A program made the translations under genes and the position numbers. Below, piece after piece: positions 6,320-7,808 of a DNA stretch of 7,808 nucleotides. This DNA is from DASYTH01 sp035762905 (GTDB taxonomy: Bacteria; Actinomycetota; Actinomycetes; Mycobacteriales; Pseudonocardiaceae): positions 1 through 7,808 of the forward strand of contig NZ_DASUCC010000003.1 of assembly GCF_035762905.1 (NCBI RefSeq), in the 5' to 3' direction. Position 1 is the stretch's first letter. Every line of letters begins with the position of its first letter. The notes under the pieces were generated by a model that did no database searches, was not told the DNA's origin, and worked only from the letters and a program-made list of their open reading frames with translations.

Positions 6320-6351
6320 AAAAGGGGCGGCGGCCGCCGGCCACCGCCCCT
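6320..6351 (-). terminator. Intrinsic terminator of glnA, between convergent glnE and glnA
   Basis: An 8-bp stem pairs 6323-6330 (AGGGGCGG) with 6344-6351 (CCGCCCCT). The 13-base GC-rich loop can pair further internally. Read on the minus strand the stem is followed at once by TTTT (6323-6320; the first T also ends the stem), as expected for the end of the glnA transcript. On the plus strand no T tract follows, so it would serve glnE poorly, although the hairpin may still slow polymerase. Confidence 0.8.
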
Positions 6352-6364
6352 GGTCCGAACCGGA

Positions 6365-7789
<1,425 letters not shown>

Positions 7790-7792
7790 TCG

Positions 7793-7800
7793 TCCTCCTC
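7793..7800 (-). promoter_or_regulatory. Ribosome binding site of glnA
   Basis: On the minus strand GAGGAGGA is followed by CGA and then the ATG at 7789. This strong purine-rich Shine-Dalgarno confirms the glnA start. Only eight more bases remain before the window edge, so no promoter can be seen. Confidence 0.8.
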
Positions 7801-7808
7801 GGCCGCAT

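Overview
The window is about 70% GC, uses GC3-rich codons with several GTG/TTG starts, and carries a type I glutamine synthetase next to a two-domain adenylyltransferase. Together with the 5S rRNA sequence this points to a high-GC actinomycete. Pseudonocardiales (Amycolatopsis-like) is my best guess, but that is inference. I see no mobile element, CRISPR array, tRNA or prophage gene, and nothing that looks like a wholly new biological system. The interest lies in gene junctions and regulatory layout.

Layout. (1) 1-145: the 3' part of a 5S rRNA gene, i.e. the end of an rrn operon running rightward, closed by a strong GC hairpin terminator. (2) 207-959 (+): a stand-alone class I glutamine amidotransferase, apparently read from a leaderless transcript. 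(3) 956-1420 (-): an Lrp/AsnC regulator that meets the amidotransferase tail to tail; the two stop codons share one CTAG. (4) 1484-2389 (+): a ten-helix RhtA-like EamA exporter, divergent from the Lrp gene across 63 bp. It overlaps by 61 bp (5) 2329-3309 (+): a YajO-type aldo/keto reductase. (6) 3331-6288 (+): glnE, glutamine synthetase adenylyltransferase/adenylyl-removing enzyme, 21 bp after the reductase. (7) 6365-7789 (-): glnA, type I glutamine synthetase, convergent on glnE with a terminator hairpin between them. Its promoter lies beyond the right edge.

How the genes work together. glnE and glnA form a matched enzyme/modifier pair. GlnA carries the tyrosine adenylylation motif (Tyr402) that GlnE acts on, and both nucleotidyltransferase active sites of GlnE look intact. 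The Lrp gene, the RhtA-like exporter and the reductase look like a local-regulator/amino-acid-efflux module: Lrp-family proteins commonly control a divergent exporter. The substrate is unknown. The amidotransferase may supply or remove glutamine nitrogen, but no partner synthase is visible.
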